Below are positions 25,670 through 35,985 of a stretch of 64,000 nt of DNA, piece by piece. A program made the position numbers and the translations under genes. The stretch comes from Paraburkholderia translucens (GTDB lineage Bacteria; Pseudomonadota; Gammaproteobacteria; Burkholderiales; Burkholderiaceae): contig NZ_JAJITC010000002.1 in NCBI RefSeq assembly GCF_020881035.1, positions 1 through 64,000 of the forward strand. Direction: 5' to 3'. The notes beneath the pieces are model-generated. The model made no database searches. It saw only the letters and a list, made by a program, of their open reading frames with translations, and was not told the DNA's origin. How positions within the stretch are numbered: position 1 is the first letter of the stretch; each line of letters starts with the position of its first letter.

Positions 25670-28529
25670 GGGCGGGTCGGTTGAGCGGGTTGAGCCCGGC
25701 GGCGGCATCGGTGGCGACGCTTTCGTCTTCGAGCGTATCGGGCGCGGCGGGCGGCGTCTTCACCGGCAGCGTGAACCAGAAGCGCGCGCCTTCGACGTGG
25801 CCATCCGCCGCAATCCGGTTGAGCGCGCCGATTGTACCGCCGTGCGCCTCGACGATCGCACGGCAGATCGCGAGCCCCAGACCGATACCCGGCTTCGCCG
25901 ACTCCTTCTCGCCGCGCGTGAATTTCTCGAACACGCGCGCTTCCATGCCGGCGGGGAGGCCGGGGCCGTTGTCGTCGATCGTGATGCGCACGAATGGCGC
26001 GCCGTCCGCATCGATCTGCTGCGCGCCGATCGCGAGCGGCGTGCCGGACGGAGTGTATTTGGCCGCGTTTTCGAACAGGTTCGAGAAAAGCCGCTCCATC
26101 AGCACCGCGTCGAGATGCAGCAACGGCAGATCGGGCGGCAGCCTGACCTGCACCGGACGGTCCGCGAGCGTGCGCTTGCAGGCGCGCAAGGCGGCGCCGA
26201 CGGTCTCCTCGAGGAGCGTCCATTGCTGGTTCAGTTGCAGGCCGCCCGCCTGCAGGCGCGCCATGTCGAGCAGGTTCGTGACGATGCCGGTCATGCGCAG
26301 CGCCTCTTCGTGGATCGAGTCGACCAGCTCGTCGTCACGCTGCACGGCGGACTGCGCTTCGGTTTGCGCAGCGTTCGCCGCACCCGCCGAGCGCCCCTGC
26401 CGCCCCTGCGCGAGCATCGACGAGAATCCGACGATCGTCGTCAGCGGCGTGCGCAGATCGTGCGAAATCGCCGACAGCAGCGAATTGCGCAGCCGTTCCG
26501 ATTCCATGTTCACGAGCGCGTCGCGCGCGATATCGACGTAGTGCACGCGTTCGAGCGCGAGCGCGATCTGCGCGGCGAACGCGTCGAGCATGCGCCGCTG
26601 CTCGGGCACGGTCAGCTCGCGCTCGTCGCGCACGACGACCGCGAGCACGCCGCGCGTGCGCATCGGCGCTTTCAGCGGCAGATACAGCGCGAGCGCGGCC
26701 GGCAAGGTGTCGGTGCCGTGGCCGGCCGGTTTCTGCTGGTCGTAGACCCACTGGCCGACGTCGAGATCGAGCGCGTCGCCTTCGAGCGTGATCGCCGCGT
26801 CGGGGTCCTCGATCTTCTGTTTGACCTGATCGGCGCTGTCGGGCAGCAGAATCGCGACGCGCGCGCCGAACACTTCGCTCACGTGCCGGGTGCCGATGCC
26901 GACGATCTGCTCGGTGGTCAGCGCCGCGGCAAGCTCGCGCGTCATCTCGTACATCACGCCGGTGCGCTGCTCACGGCGTCGAGCGACGCTCGCCTCGCGG
27001 CGCAGGCTCGATGTCAGATGGCTGATCACGAGCGAGGTCAGCAACATGCCGAAGAACGTCAGCAAGTACTGCGTATCGGAGACCGACAGCGACATGCGCG
27101 GCGGCACGAAGAAGAAATCGAACGCGGCGACGCTCGCGAACGACAATACGACGCCGGGCCCGCGCCCCAGCTTCACCGCCGTGAAGATGACGCCGAGCAG
27201 GTACAGCATCACGAGGTTGGTCAGATCGATGTGGTCGATCAGCTGGCTCGACAGCAGCGTGATCGCCGTGCCGATCGCAAGCGCGAGCGCATATGCGCGC
27301 GCCGGTGAACGACGCTCGCTGGCCGCGCTCAACGCTTCGCGCCACGCATTCGCGGTCGTGTTCAGCAGACGCCGCTGCTCGCCGCCATCGCGCTCCGAGG
27401 ACACGCGAATCAGCGTGAGATCGAGATCGCCGCTTTTCTCGGCGATGCGCTCGCCAAGCGGCCGGCGCAGCCAGCGGCTGAGGCCGGTACGCGACGATGC
27501 GCCCGCCACCAGCTTCGAAACGTTGCGCGCCTGGGCGTAACCGATCAGCGCGTCGAGCGCATCTGTGGCGGCGAGCGTCGCGGTTTCGGCGCCGAGCTCG
27601 GCGGCGAGCTTCAACGCGTTCAGGGTGCGTGCGCGTCGCGCGTCGGGCAGCCGCTGCAACGCGGGCGTTTCGACGTACACGGCGAGCCAGTCGGCCTTCA
27701 GGCTCGCGGCGAGGCGCGCCGCCGAGCGCACCAGCGCCGGCGCTTCCGGACCGGGACCGACGCACACCAGCAGCCGCTCGCGCGCCTGCCAGATACGCTG
27801 GATCGACCGGTCGGCGCGGTACTCGCGCATCTGCGCGTCGACGCGATCGGCGGTGCGGCGCAGCGCCAGCTCGCGCAGCGCGATCAGGTTGCCCTTGCGA
27901 AAAAAGTTGCGCACCGCGCGCTCGGCCTGCTGCGCCATGTACACCTTGCCGTCGCGCATACGGTCGAGCAGTTCCTCGGCCGGCAGATCGACGAGCGTGA
28001 CTTCGTCGGCCTGATCGAACACCCGATCGGGCACCGTCTCCCACACGCGGATACCGGTGATCTGGCCGACCACGTCGTTCAGGCTTTCCAGATGCTGCAC
28101 GTTGACGGTCGTATAAACGTCGATTCCCGCGTCGAGCAGTTCGTAGACGTCCTGCCAGCGCTTCAGATGGCGCGCGCCCTGGACGTTCGAATGCGCGAGT
28201 TCGTCGACGAGAATCAGTTGCGGCTTGCGCGCGAGCGCGGCATCGAGATCGAACTCGCCGAGCTTGCGGCCGCGATACTCGATCTGCGCGAGCGGCAGCA
28301 CTTCGAGCCCCGCGAGCAGTGCGGCGGTTTCGCCGCGCCCGTGCGTTTCAGCGATGCCGACCAGCACGTCGACGCCCTCTTCCTTGCGGCGGCGCGCGGC
28401 CTGCAACATTGCATAGGTTTTGCCGACGCCAGCGGACGCGCCGAAGAAAATTTTCAGCCTGCCGCGCAGACGTTTCTCTTCGTCGCGCTGCAGCTTGTCG
28501 AGCAGTTCGTCAGGATCGGGGCGGTTCAT
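25662..28529 (-). CDS. kdpD: Sensor histidine kinase of the Kdp system
   Basis: A 955-residue inner-membrane kinase. The N-terminal KdpD domain carries Walker A GASAGVGKT at about residues 30-38, then a Usp-like domain, four TM helices near the middle, a GAF-like region, and a kinase core with the His box AISHDLRTPLTTIVGFSS and ATP-lid motifs (DNGPGLP, GIGLGLAICR). The ATG at 28529 (MNRPDPDELLDKL) is preferred over the open frame up to 28616. It lies 165 bp downstream of kdpC. Confidence 0.95.
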   Translation of the reverse strand: MNRPDPDELLDKLQRDEEKRLRGRLKIFFGASAGVGKTYAMLQAARRRKEEGVDVLVGIAETHGRGETAALLAGLEVLPLAQIEYRGRKLGEFDLDAALARKPQLILVDELAHSNVQGARHLKRWQDVYELLDAGIDVYTTVNVQHLESLNDVVGQITGIRVWETVPDRVFDQADEVTLVDLPAEELLDRMRDGKVYMAQQAERAVRNFFRKGNLIALRELALRRTADRVDAQMREYRADRSIQRIWQARERLLVCVGPGPEAPALVRSAARLAASLKADWLAVYVETPALQRLPDARRARTLNALKLAAELGAETATLAATDALDALIGYAQARNVSKLVAGASSRTGLSRWLRRPLGERIAEKSGDLDLTLIRVSSERDGGEQRRLLNTTANAWREALSAASERRSPARAYALALAIGTAITLLSSQLIDHIDLTNLVMLYLLGVIFTAVKLGRGPGVVLSFASVAAFDFFFVPPRMSLSVSDTQYLLTFFGMLLTSLVISHLTSSLRREASVARRREQRTGVMYEMTRELAAALTTEQIVGIGTRHVSEVFGARVAILLPDSADQVKQKIEDPDAAITLEGDALDLDVGQWVYDQQKPAGHGTDTLPAALALYLPLKAPMRTRGVLAVVVRDERELTVPEQRRMLDAFAAQIALALERVHYVDIARDALVNMESERLRNSLLSAISHDLRTPLTTIVGFSSMLAQGRQGRSAGAANAAQTEAQSAVQRDDELVDSIHEEALRMTGIVTNLLDMARLQAGGLQLNQQWTLLEETVGAALRACKRTLADRPVQVRLPPDLPLLHLDAVLMERLFSNLFENAAKYTPSGTPLAIGAQQIDADGAPFVRITIDDNGPGLPAGMEARVFEKFTRGEKESAKPGIGLGLAICRAIVEAHGGTIGALNRIAADGHVEGARFWFTLPVKTPPAAPDTLEDESVATDAAAGLNPLNRPAHE

Positions 28530-28694
28530 GCTCGGTGGTTCTGATAGTCGTGCAAGCGGCGGTGTCTGCATGGTGGCACGGCCCGCGCCGGCTCGCAAAT
28601 GAAAGCGCGGCGCCACGCGGACGCCGCTGTCTGATCGATCAAGCGCAAGCGCGGTCGACGGGCTGTCGGTGCACCGGCGCGTTGCGCCGGTGGC

Positions 28695-29273
28695 TCAGCC
28701 TCGCTTCATTTCATCGAGCGCGAGATTGAGCTTCAGCACGTTCACGCGCGGCTCGCCGAGCACGCCGAACTGGCGCCCCGTCGTGTAGCGCTCGACGAGC
28801 GCCTGCACCTCGTTCGGCGCGAGATGACGCGCCTGCGCGACCCGCTCGATCTGATACGCGGCGGCGGCCGGGCTGATTTCCGGATCGAGGCCGCTGCCTG
28901 AGGACGTGACCAGATCGACCGGCACCGGCTTCGACATGTCGGTGCCCGCTGCCTTCAGTGCGGCGAGCCGGCCCTTGATCTCGTCGAGCAGCGCCGGATT
29001 GTTCGGACCGAGGTTCGAGCCTCCCGAGTTCAGCGGGTTGTACGGCATCGGCGTCGTCGCCGACAGCCGGCCCCAGAAGTACTGCGGCGCGTCGAACTGC
29101 TGGCCGATCAGCTTCGAGCCGACCACCTTGCCGTTCTGCTCGATCAGACTGCCATTGGCCTGTTCGTGGAACGCCGCCTGGCCGAACGCGGTCATCACCG
29201 CGGGATAAGCGAGTCCCGTGATCACGGTCAGCACCGCGAAGATCACGATCAGCGGACGGAACAGATTTTTCAT
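28695..29273 (-). CDS. kdpC: Potassium-transporting ATPase, C subunit
   Basis: A 192-residue subunit with one N-terminal TM helix ([20 protein letters not shown]) and a periplasmic domain containing the conserved Q-F-x-x-P-x-Y-F-x-x-R-x-S and [13 protein letters not shown] motifs. It stabilises the KdpFABC complex. It starts 43 bp after kdpB. Confidence 0.96.
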   Translation of the reverse strand: MKNLFRPLIVIFAVLTVITGLAYPAVMTAFGQAAFHEQANGSLIEQNGKVVGSKLIGQQFDAPQYFWGRLSATTPMPYNPLNSGGSNLGPNNPALLDEIKGRLAALKAAGTDMSKPVPVDLVTSSGSGLDPEISPAAAAYQIERVAQARHLAPNEVQALVERYTTGRQFGVLGEPRVNVLKLNLALDEMKRG

Positions 29274-29316
29274 GATGGGTCTCTTTCCCTTTTCATCACT
29301 TCTGGTTACTTCACGC

Positions 29317-31428
29317 TCAAACCCAGCCGAAGGCGGCCAGCACCATATCGATCAGCTTGATGCCGATGAACGGCACGATGATCCCGCCGAGGCCGTAGAT
29401 CAGCAGATTGCGGCGCAGTAGGATCGCCGCGCCGAGCGCGCGATAGCGCACGCCCTTCAACGCCAGCGGAATCAGCAGCACGATGATCAGCGCGTTGAAG
29501 ATCACCGCCGACATGATCGCGGAGGCCGGCGTCGCCAGATGCATCACGTTCAGCGCATTGAGCGCCGGATACGTGGACGCGAAGGCGGCCGGAATGATCG
29601 CGAAGTACTTGGCGACGTCGTTGGCGATCGAGAATGTCGTGAGCGAGCCGCGCGTCATCAGCATCTGTTTGCCGATTTCGACGATCTCGATCAGCTTGGT
29701 CGGATTCGAATCGAGGTCGACCATGTTGCCGGCCTCTTTCGCCGCCTGCGTGCCGGTGTTCATCGCGACCGCGACGTCGGCCTGCGCGAGCGCGGGCGCG
29801 TCGTTGGTGCCGTCGCCGGTCATCGCGACCAGCCGCCCTTCGGCCTGATGCGCGCGAATCGTCGCGAGCTTCGTTTCGGGCGTCGCTTCGGCGAGGAAGT
29901 CGTCGACGCCCGCTTCGGCCGCGATCGCGGCGGCGGTCAGCCGGTTGTCGCCCGTCACCATCACGGTCTTGATGCCCATCTTGCGCAACTCGGCAAAGCG
30001 CTCCTTGATGCCGCCCTTCACGACGTCCTTCAACTCGATCACGCCGAGCACGCGCGCGCCCTGCTCGCCCTTCTCGGCAACCACGAGCGGCGTGCTGCCG
30101 CGTCGCGCGACATCGGCGACCGTATTGCTGACTTCGTTCGGGAAACGGCCGCCATGCGCTTCCACGTAGTGCTTGACCGCATCGGCTGCGCCCTTGCGGA
30201 TTTCGCGGCCGTGCGTCCCCGGGGGAGTCCCTTCGGGCGACAGATCGACGCCGCTCATGCGCGTCTGCGCGGTGAACGCGAGAAAAGTCGCGTGCAATGA
30301 ACTCATCTCGCGCTGCCTGATATTGAAGCGCTGCTTCGCGAGCACGACGATACTGCGGCCTTCCGGCGTTTCGTCGGCAAGCGACGACAACTGCGCCGCA
30401 TCGGCAAGCGCTTCTTCGGTGAGACCCGGCGCCGGCAGAAACTGCGACGCCTGGCGGTTGCCGAGCGTGATCGTGCCGGTCTTGTCGAGCAGCAGCACGT
30501 CGACGTCGCCGGCCGCTTCGACGGCGCGGCCCGAGGTCGCGATCACGTTCGCCTGCATCATGCGGCTCATGCCGGCCACGCCGATCGCCGAGAGCAGACC
30601 GCCGATCGTCGTCGGAATCAGGCACACGAGCAGCGCGACGAGCGCGGTGATCGTCACCACCTGGCCAGCCTTGGCGGCCTCGACGGAGAACATCGAGAAC
30701 GGCAGCAGCGTCGCGGTGGCGAGCAGCATCACGATCGTCAGCGCGACGAGCAGGATCGTCAGCGCGATTTCGTTCGGTGTCTTCTGACGCTTCGCGCCTT
30801 CGACCATCGCGATCATGCGGTCGAGAAACGCCTCGCCGGGGTTCGCGGTGACGCGCACGACGATCCAGTCCGACAGCACGCGCGTGCCGCCCGTCACCGA
30901 CGAAAAGTCGCCGCCCGATTCGCGGATCACCGGCGCCGACTCGCCGGTAATCGCCGACTCGTCGACCGACGCGACGCCGTCGACCACTTCGCCGTCGGCC
31001 GGAATCACGTCGCCGGTTTCGACCAGCACGACGTCGCCTTTACGCAGATCGGACGCGGTCATGATGCGGATCGGCGACTTCGGATGCGGCTCGTTGAGCT
31101 TCTTGGCCATCACGTCTTTCTTCGCGCTGCGCAGCGACGCGGCCTGCGCCTTCGAGCGGCCTTCGGCGAGCGCCTCCGCGAAGTTCGCGAACAGCACCGT
31201 AAACCACAGCCACAGCGTGACCGCGAGAATGAAGCCCGCGGGCGCCTCGGCCTGGCCGCCGAGCGCGGCGATCCACAGAATGGTGGTCAGAATGCTGCCG
31301 ACGTACACGCAGAACATCACCGGGTTGCGGAACTGCGTGCGCGGCGTGAGCTTTTTAAAGGAGTCCACGATCGCCGGGCGCAGCAGCGCGGGGTCGAACA
31401 TGGACCGCGTAGCGTTATGTTCAGTCAT
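29317..31428 (-). CDS. kdpB: Potassium-transporting P-type ATPase, B subunit
   Basis: A 703-residue P-type ATPase that powers K+ uptake. The phosphorylation motif [11 protein letters not shown] is present, along with TGES (actuator), the KGA(A)DAV nucleotide-binding segment and the hinge [15 protein letters not shown]. Length and helix pattern fit the KdpB family. It follows kdpA after 78 bp. Confidence 0.97.
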   Translation of the reverse strand: MTEHNATRSMFDPALLRPAIVDSFKKLTPRTQFRNPVMFCVYVGSILTTILWIAALGGQAEAPAGFILAVTLWLWFTVLFANFAEALAEGRSKAQAASLRSAKKDVMAKKLNEPHPKSPIRIMTASDLRKGDVVLVETGDVIPADGEVVDGVASVDESAITGESAPVIRESGGDFSSVTGGTRVLSDWIVVRVTANPGEAFLDRMIAMVEGAKRQKTPNEIALTILLVALTIVMLLATATLLPFSMFSVEAAKAGQVVTITALVALLVCLIPTTIGGLLSAIGVAGMSRMMQANVIATSGRAVEAAGDVDVLLLDKTGTITLGNRQASQFLPAPGLTEEALADAAQLSSLADETPEGRSIVVLAKQRFNIRQREMSSLHATFLAFTAQTRMSGVDLSPEGTPPGTHGREIRKGAADAVKHYVEAHGGRFPNEVSNTVADVARRGSTPLVVAEKGEQGARVLGVIELKDVVKGGIKERFAELRKMGIKTVMVTGDNRLTAAAIAAEAGVDDFLAEATPETKLATIRAHQAEGRLVAMTGDGTNDAPALAQADVAVAMNTGTQAAKEAGNMVDLDSNPTKLIEIVEIGKQMLMTRGSLTTFSIANDVAKYFAIIPAAFASTYPALNALNVMHLATPASAIMSAVIFNALIIVLLIPLALKGVRYRALGAAILLRRNLLIYGLGGIIVPFIGIKLIDMVLAAFGWV

Positions 31429-31506
31429 TGAATCCTCGAATTTCCGTGTGCGCTTGCAGGGTTCGTCCGGGCAAGCGCCGGTTCGGTCGTTGGTTCGCGC
31501 ACCGCG

Positions 31507-33312
31507 TCACTGCACGCCGATCATCATCAGATGCTCGACGCCCGGACCGAGCGCGAGCGCCGGGACGTAGGTCAGCGCGCCGACCAGCAGCACCGTGCCT
31601 AGCAGCAGCACGACGAACAGCGGTCCGTGCGTCGGCAGCGTGCCGCCGGTGACGCCGATGCGTTTCTTCGCGGCGAGCGAGCCGGCGATCGCGAGCACCG
31701 GCACGATCGTGCCGAAGCGGCCGAACCACATCGCGATCGCAGTGAGCCAGTTGTAGAACGGCGTATTCACCGACAAACCCGCGAACGCGCTGCCGTTGTT
31801 GTTCCCGACCGAGCTGAACGCGTAAAGGATTTCGGAGAAGCCATGCGCGCCGGGGTTCGAGATACCGGCTTTGCCCGCATCGGTCAGCACGGCGATCGAC
31901 GTACCGACCAGCACGAGCAGCGGCGTGAGCAGTACGACGATCGACACCATCTTCATCTCGTACGCCTCGATCTTCTTGCCGACATACTCAGGAGTGCGTC
32001 CAATCATGAGACCCGCGACGAACACCGCGAGCAGCGCGAACACGAGCATCCCGTACATGCCGGAGCCGACGCCGCCGAAGATCACTTCACCGAGCTGCAT
32101 CAACAGCATCGGATACAGGCCGCCGATCGGCGTCAGAGAATCGTGCGTATTGACGACCGCGCCGCACGACGCCGCCGTCGTCGCCACCGTGAAGATGCCC
32201 GACTGCGCGATGCCAAAGCGCGTTTCCTTGCCTTCCGCATTGCCTCCCGCCTGCCGCGCACTCGCCGATTGATCGACGTTGAGCGCGGTGAACGCCGGAT
32301 TGCCGCTCTGCTCGGCGCTGATCTCGCCGAACACGCAGACGCCGAACGCGATCGTCATCGCCGCGAGCACGGCCACGCCCTGCCGGCGGTCGCCGATCAC
32401 GCGGCCGAACACGAGCGCAAGCGCGGCCGGAATGATCAGGATCGAGAGCATCTGCACGAAGTTCGAGAACGGCGTCGGGTTTTCATACGGATGCGCGGAA
32501 TTGGCGTTGAAGAAGCCGCCACCGTTGGTGCCGAGCATCTTGATCGCTTCCTGCGACGCGACCGGGCCCATCGCGATGGTCTGCGTCTTCGCCTGGGTAT
32601 CGACGGTCACGGGATTACCCTTCGCGTCCTTGACCGGGTTGCCTTGCGCGTCGAGCTTCGGCGCGGCATAGGTGGTCGTCTGCAGCGTCGGCACGTCCTG
32701 AAACGCCTTGAAGTTCTGGATCACCCCCTGGCTCATCAGCAGCGCCGCGACGAGCGCCGCCATCGGAATCAGCACGTACAGCGTGACCCGAGTGATGTCG
32801 ACCCAGAAGTTGCCGATCGTCTGCGCGGTGTGACGCGCGAAGCCGCGAATCAGCGCCATCACGACGACGATGGCGGTCGCCGCCGACATGAAGTTCTGCA
32901 CGGTCAGGCCGAGCATCTGCGTGAGGTAGCTGACGGTCTGCTCGGGCGTGTAGTCCTGCCAGTTCGTGTTGGTCACGAAGCTGACCGCGGTGTTGAACGC
33001 GCTGTCGACCGACATCGCGCCGAACTGCTGCGGATTGCCGGGCAGCCAGCCCTGCACGCGCAGCAGCACGTACAGGAATGCCACGCCGAGCACGTTGAAC
33101 GCGACCGTCGCAATCGCGTAATGCTTCCAGCCCATTTCCTGCGACGGATCGACGCCCGCGATGCGGTAAAGCAGCCGCTCGAGCGGCGCGCCAAAGCGCA
33201 CCACGCGCGAGCTGCCGTCCATGACAGCGCCAAGATAGCTCGCCACCGGCACCGCGGCGGCCAATAGCACGACGATAAAAAGACTCGCCTGCAGGACATC
33301 GTTCTCGTTCAT
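31507..33312 (-). CDS. kdpA: Potassium-transporting ATPase, A subunit
   Basis: A 601-residue channel-like subunit that binds K+. It has ten or so TM helices and the four selectivity-type loops, including TNTNWQ, GTNGGGFFNANSAHP, the CGAVNTHDSL segment and the GNNNGSAF loop. Its ATG overlaps the kdpF stop (ATGA). Confidence 0.97.
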   Translation of the reverse strand: MNENDVLQASLFIVVLLAAAVPVASYLGAVMDGSSRVVRFGAPLERLLYRIAGVDPSQEMGWKHYAIATVAFNVLGVAFLYVLLRVQGWLPGNPQQFGAMSVDSAFNTAVSFVTNTNWQDYTPEQTVSYLTQMLGLTVQNFMSAATAIVVVMALIRGFARHTAQTIGNFWVDITRVTLYVLIPMAALVAALLMSQGVIQNFKAFQDVPTLQTTTYAAPKLDAQGNPVKDAKGNPVTVDTQAKTQTIAMGPVASQEAIKMLGTNGGGFFNANSAHPYENPTPFSNFVQMLSILIIPAALALVFGRVIGDRRQGVAVLAAMTIAFGVCVFGEISAEQSGNPAFTALNVDQSASARQAGGNAEGKETRFGIAQSGIFTVATTAASCGAVVNTHDSLTPIGGLYPMLLMQLGEVIFGGVGSGMYGMLVFALLAVFVAGLMIGRTPEYVGKKIEAYEMKMVSIVVLLTPLLVLVGTSIAVLTDAGKAGISNPGAHGFSEILYAFSSVGNNNGSAFAGLSVNTPFYNWLTAIAMWFGRFGTIVPVLAIAGSLAAKKRIGVTGGTLPTHGPLFVVLLLGTVLLVGALTYVPALALGPGVEHLMMIGVQ

Positions 33313-33401
33313 TCAATGTCCTCCGCGCGCAGCAGCGCATACACGAGATAAATGAACAGCAGCGCGGTGGACGCGCCGGAAAGCCACAGTATCCAGGTCA
33401 T
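33309..33401 (-). CDS. kdpF: KdpF small subunit
   Basis: A 30-residue hydrophobic peptide (MTWILWLSGASTALLFIYLV and a short tail), the usual size of KdpF, which stabilises the KdpABC complex. It overlaps kdpA by 3 nt downstream and the 37-codon ORF by 4 nt upstream. Confidence 0.9.
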   Translation of the reverse strand: MTWILWLSGASTALLFIYLVYALLRAEDIE

Positions 33402-33511
33402 GAACGGTCTCCCTGCCCACGACGGAACTGCATCAGCTTCTCGCATCCGCCTATCAGCCCAAAGGTCAACGCGGCGAATACCACGATCCCTCCGACATAC
33501 AGCACATCCAT
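33398..33511 (-). CDS. 37-residue membrane peptide heading the kdp operon
   Basis: A short ORF absent from most automatic calls. It begins MDVLYVGGIVVFAALTFGLI and ends in a charged tail (EKLMQFRRGQGDRS). One TM helix of about 20 residues is followed by a basic cytosolic end. Its TGA overlaps the kdpF ATG in ATGA, and a GGGGAAG ribosome-like site lies about 7 nt upstream. Similar tiny ORFs precede kdpF in some proteobacteria; the function is unknown. It may be a second small KdpFABC subunit, by position only. Confidence 0.75.
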   Translation of the reverse strand: MDVLYVGGIVVFAALTFGLIGGCEKLMQFRRGQGDRS

Positions 33512-33573
33512 TTTTCTTCCCCATTGACGGATTTTGGATAAACGCAAAGGTATGCCGATCCGTCTAAAGGGCG

Positions 33574-33611
33574 GGTCAAAGATGGCCGGGTGCGCGTAAA
33601 AATCGCGTAAA
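33574..33611 (-). promoter_or_regulatory. Candidate KdpE operator and -35 of the kdp promoter
   Basis: On the minus strand two TTTACGCG copies (33611-33604 and 33600-33593) lie exactly 11 bp apart, one helical turn, as expected for a response-regulator dimer. A TTGACC -35 box follows at 33579-33574. The -10 element is weak: GGCATA at 17 bp or CATACC at 19 bp. Confidence 0.45.
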
Positions 33612-33613
33612 CG

Positions 33614-33651
33614 GCAATGGCCGTTTCATCTCGCGATGAAACGGCCATTGC
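33614..33651. repeat. 17-bp perfect inverted repeat with TCGC loop
   Basis: GCAATGGCCGTTTCATC (33614-33630) pairs fully with 33635-33651 around a 4-nt TCGC loop. It lies 46 bp past the end of the quinone reductase gene and just upstream of the kdp regulatory region. There is no T run on either strand, so it is not a textbook terminator. It could protect the 3' end of the upstream mRNA or insulate kdp. Confidence 0.8.
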
Positions 33652-33697
33652 TTGACGACTCGAATCGCAGTGAGGCTGCGCTATTGCCTCCAGGGTT

Positions 33698-34672
33698 CTA
33701 CGGCAGCAGGATCGTCGAGCCGGTCGTGCGCCGTCCTTCGAGATCCGCGTGCGCCTGCCCGACGTCGGGCAGCGCATAGCGCTGATTGATGCTGGTCTTG
33801 ACCTTGCCGGAAGTCAGCACGTCGAACAGCTCGGCCGACATTGCCTCGTAATCGCTGCGTTTCGCGATATAGGTGAAGAGCGTCGGGCGCGTAAAGAACA
33901 GCGAGCCGCGCCCCGCCAATTCCGATGAATCGATCGGCGGCAGCGGACCCGACGCGTTGCCGAAGCTCACGAACATGCCGAGCGGCGCGAGGCAGTCGAG
34001 CGATTTTTCGAAGGTGTCCTTGCCGATCGAATCGTAGACGACCGGCACGCCCGCGCCATTGGTGATCTCGCGTACGCGCTTCGTGAAGTTCTCGCGCGTA
34101 TAGACGATCGCGTGATCGCAGCCGTGCGCTTTCGCGATCTCGGCTTTTTCGTCGGAACCGACCGTGCCGATCACCGTCGCACCGAGCGCCTTCGCCCACT
34201 GGCACACGAGCAGACCGACGCCGCCCGCCGCGGCCTGGATCAGGATCGTGTCGCCGGGCTTCACCGGATACGTACGGCGCAGCAGATACTGCGCGGTCAA
34301 GCCTTGCAGCATCACCGACGCCGCCTGCTCGTCGCTGATCGAGTCGGGCAGCTTGACGACCTGCGCGGCCTGCAGCACGCGCTCCTGCGCATAGGCGCCA
34401 GGCGGCCGCGCGACATACGCGACACGATCACCGACCTTCAGACCGCTCACGCCCGAGCCGACCGCGCTGACCTCGCCGGCCGCTTCCATGCCGAGCCCGC
34501 CCGGCAGCGGCAGCGGATACAGACCGGTGCGGAAATACACGTCGATATAGTTGAGGCCGACCGCCGTCTGACGGATGCGGATCTCGCCCGCGCCGGGCTC
34601 GCCCGCCTCGACGTCGACCCATTTCATCACTTCAGGGCCGCCGGTTTTGTCGAATCGGATTGCCTTGACCAT
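33698..34672 (-). CDS. NADPH:quinone oxidoreductase, MDR family
   Basis: A 324-residue zinc-free medium-chain dehydrogenase of the QOR type. It has the N-terminal GroES-like domain (GEIRIRQTAVGLNYIDVYFRTG) and the Rossmann motif AAAGGVGLLVCQWAKALGA. No zinc-ligand cysteines are visible in the usual places, consistent with quinone reductases. Its 3' end abuts the large palindrome at 33614-33651. Confidence 0.92.
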   Translation of the reverse strand: MVKAIRFDKTGGPEVMKWVDVEAGEPGAGEIRIRQTAVGLNYIDVYFRTGLYPLPLPGGLGMEAAGEVSAVGSGVSGLKVGDRVAYVARPPGAYAQERVLQAAQVVKLPDSISDEQAASVMLQGLTAQYLLRRTYPVKPGDTILIQAAAGGVGLLVCQWAKALGATVIGTVGSDEKAEIAKAHGCDHAIVYTRENFTKRVREITNGAGVPVVYDSIGKDTFEKSLDCLAPLGMFVSFGNASGPLPPIDSSELAGRGSLFFTRPTLFTYIAKRSDYEAMSAELFDVLTSGKVKTSINQRYALPDVGQAHADLEGRRTTGSTILLP

Positions 34673-34742
34673 CTTGCCTCCTTGATTTGTCTGAATGGTT
34701 GTCTGAATGCCGTTGCGGATCGTCGCGCGGCAACGCGCACGC

Positions 34743-35132
34743 TTACGCCTTGCCGGCGAGGCGCAGGGTCAGCACGTCGAGCACCATGCGCGCGGTGGAG
34801 ATGTTCGTCGCGCACGGAATGTTGTGCACGTCGCACGCGCGCACGAGCGCGTTGATGTCCGGCTCATGCGGCTGCGGCGTCATCGGGTCGCGCAGGAAGA
34901 TGACCATGTCGACGCGCCCTTCGGCGAGCTGCGCGCCGATCTGCAGATCGCCGCCGTGCGGGCCCGACAGCATGCGCTCGACCGTGAGGCCATGCGCGTC
35001 GCTGATGCGTCCGCCGGTCGTGCCGGTCGCCACGATCTCGCAGCGCGCGAGCGTGTCGGCGTATTCGCCGGCCAGTTTGACGATGTCGTCCTTCTTGTGA
35101 TCGTGCGCGATCAGCGCAATGCGGGTGGGCAT
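34743..35132 (-). CDS. mgsA: Methylglyoxal synthase
   Basis: Converts dihydroxyacetone phosphate to methylglyoxal, a bypass of lower glycolysis under phosphate stress. The 129 residues start with the family-like [11 protein letters not shown] and contain [18 protein letters not shown] with the catalytic Asp, and [18 protein letters not shown]. Confidence 0.95.
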   Translation of the reverse strand: MPTRIALIAHDHKKDDIVKLAGEYADTLARCEIVATGTTGGRISDAHGLTVERMLSGPHGGDLQIGAQLAEGRVDMVIFLRDPMTPQPHEPDINALVRACDVHNIPCATNISTARMVLDVLTLRLAGKA

Positions 35133-35205
35133 GACGTAAGACTCCTCAAACCGTTGTAATGATGGTTGTCGTGTTGTGGTGATGTGCGCCGTTTGCGCGG
35201 GCGGC

Positions 35206-35985
35206 TCAGAACGTGCCGGGGTAAGCGCCGCCGTCGATCAGCCAGTTCTGCCCAGTGATGTAGCCCGCGTGCACGCTGCACAGGAAGGCGCAGGCGCGGC
35301 CGAATTCGTCGCGATTGCCGAAGCGTCCGGCCGGGATGGTTTTCATGCGCTGCTTGCGCGCTTCGTCGACGGAAATGTTGTACGTCTTCGCCTGCGCCTC
35401 GAACGTGACCGCGATGCGGTCGGTATCGAACAGGCCCGGCAGCAGGCTGTTGATCGTCACCCCGGTCGGCGCGACCTTGCGCGCGAGGCCCGCGACGAAG
35501 CCGGTCAGCCCCGAGCGAGCGCCGTTCGACAGACCGAGCACGTCGATCGGCGCCTTCACCGCCGAGCTCGTGATGTTGACGATGCGCCCGAAGCCGCGCG
35601 CGCTCATCGTGTCGATGGTCTGACGGATCAGCTCGATCGGCGTCAGCATGTTCGCTTCCAGCGCACGGATCCAGTCCTCATGCGTGAAGTCGCGGAAGTC
35701 GCCCGGGGGCGGCCCGCCCGCGTTGTTCACGAGGATATCCGGCTGCGGGCACGCGGCGAGTGCGGCGGCACGCCCTTCGGGCGTGGTGATGTCGCATGCG
35801 ACCGTCTTCACTTCGACGCCGCTCTGCTTGCGGATTGCCTCGGCGGTCGCTTCGAGCGTCTCTGCGGTGCGCGCGACGATCGTGAGGTTGACGCCCTCGG
35901 CGGCGAGCGCTTCGGCGCAGCCGCGCCCCAGACCCTTGCTCGCCGCGCAGACGAGCGCGGTACGACCTGCGATTCCCATGTCCAT
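35206..35985 (-). CDS. SDR family protein lacking the YxxxK pair
   Basis: A 259-residue Rossmann protein with the cofactor loop [10 protein letters not shown] (residues 13-22), NNAG (87-90) and a Ser in NITSSA (138-142). Where the catalytic Y-x-x-x-K should be, the sequence reads L-S-N-G-A-R (152-157), so both Tyr and Lys are missing. Homologues of this atypical FabG-like subgroup are common in proteobacteria. It may bind NAD(P) with altered or no reductase activity. A start at Met3 is equally possible. Confidence 0.88.
   Translation of the reverse strand: MDMGIAGRTALVCAASKGLGRGCAEALAAEGVNLTIVARTAETLEATAEAIRKQSGVEVKTVACDITTPEGRAAALAACPQPDILVNNAGGPPPGDFRDFTHEDWIRALEANMLTPIELIRQTIDTMSARGFGRIVNITSSAVKAPIDVLGLSNGARSGLTGFVAGLARKVAPTGVTINSLLPGLFDTDRIAVTFEAQAKTYNISVDEARKQRMKTIPAGRFGNRDEFGRACAFLCSVHAGYITGQNWLIDGGAYPGTF

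Noticed and set aside
25413-27308. 631-codon open frame opposite kdpE/kdpD
   Set aside because: Shadow of the kdp sensor genes with arginine-rich noise composition.
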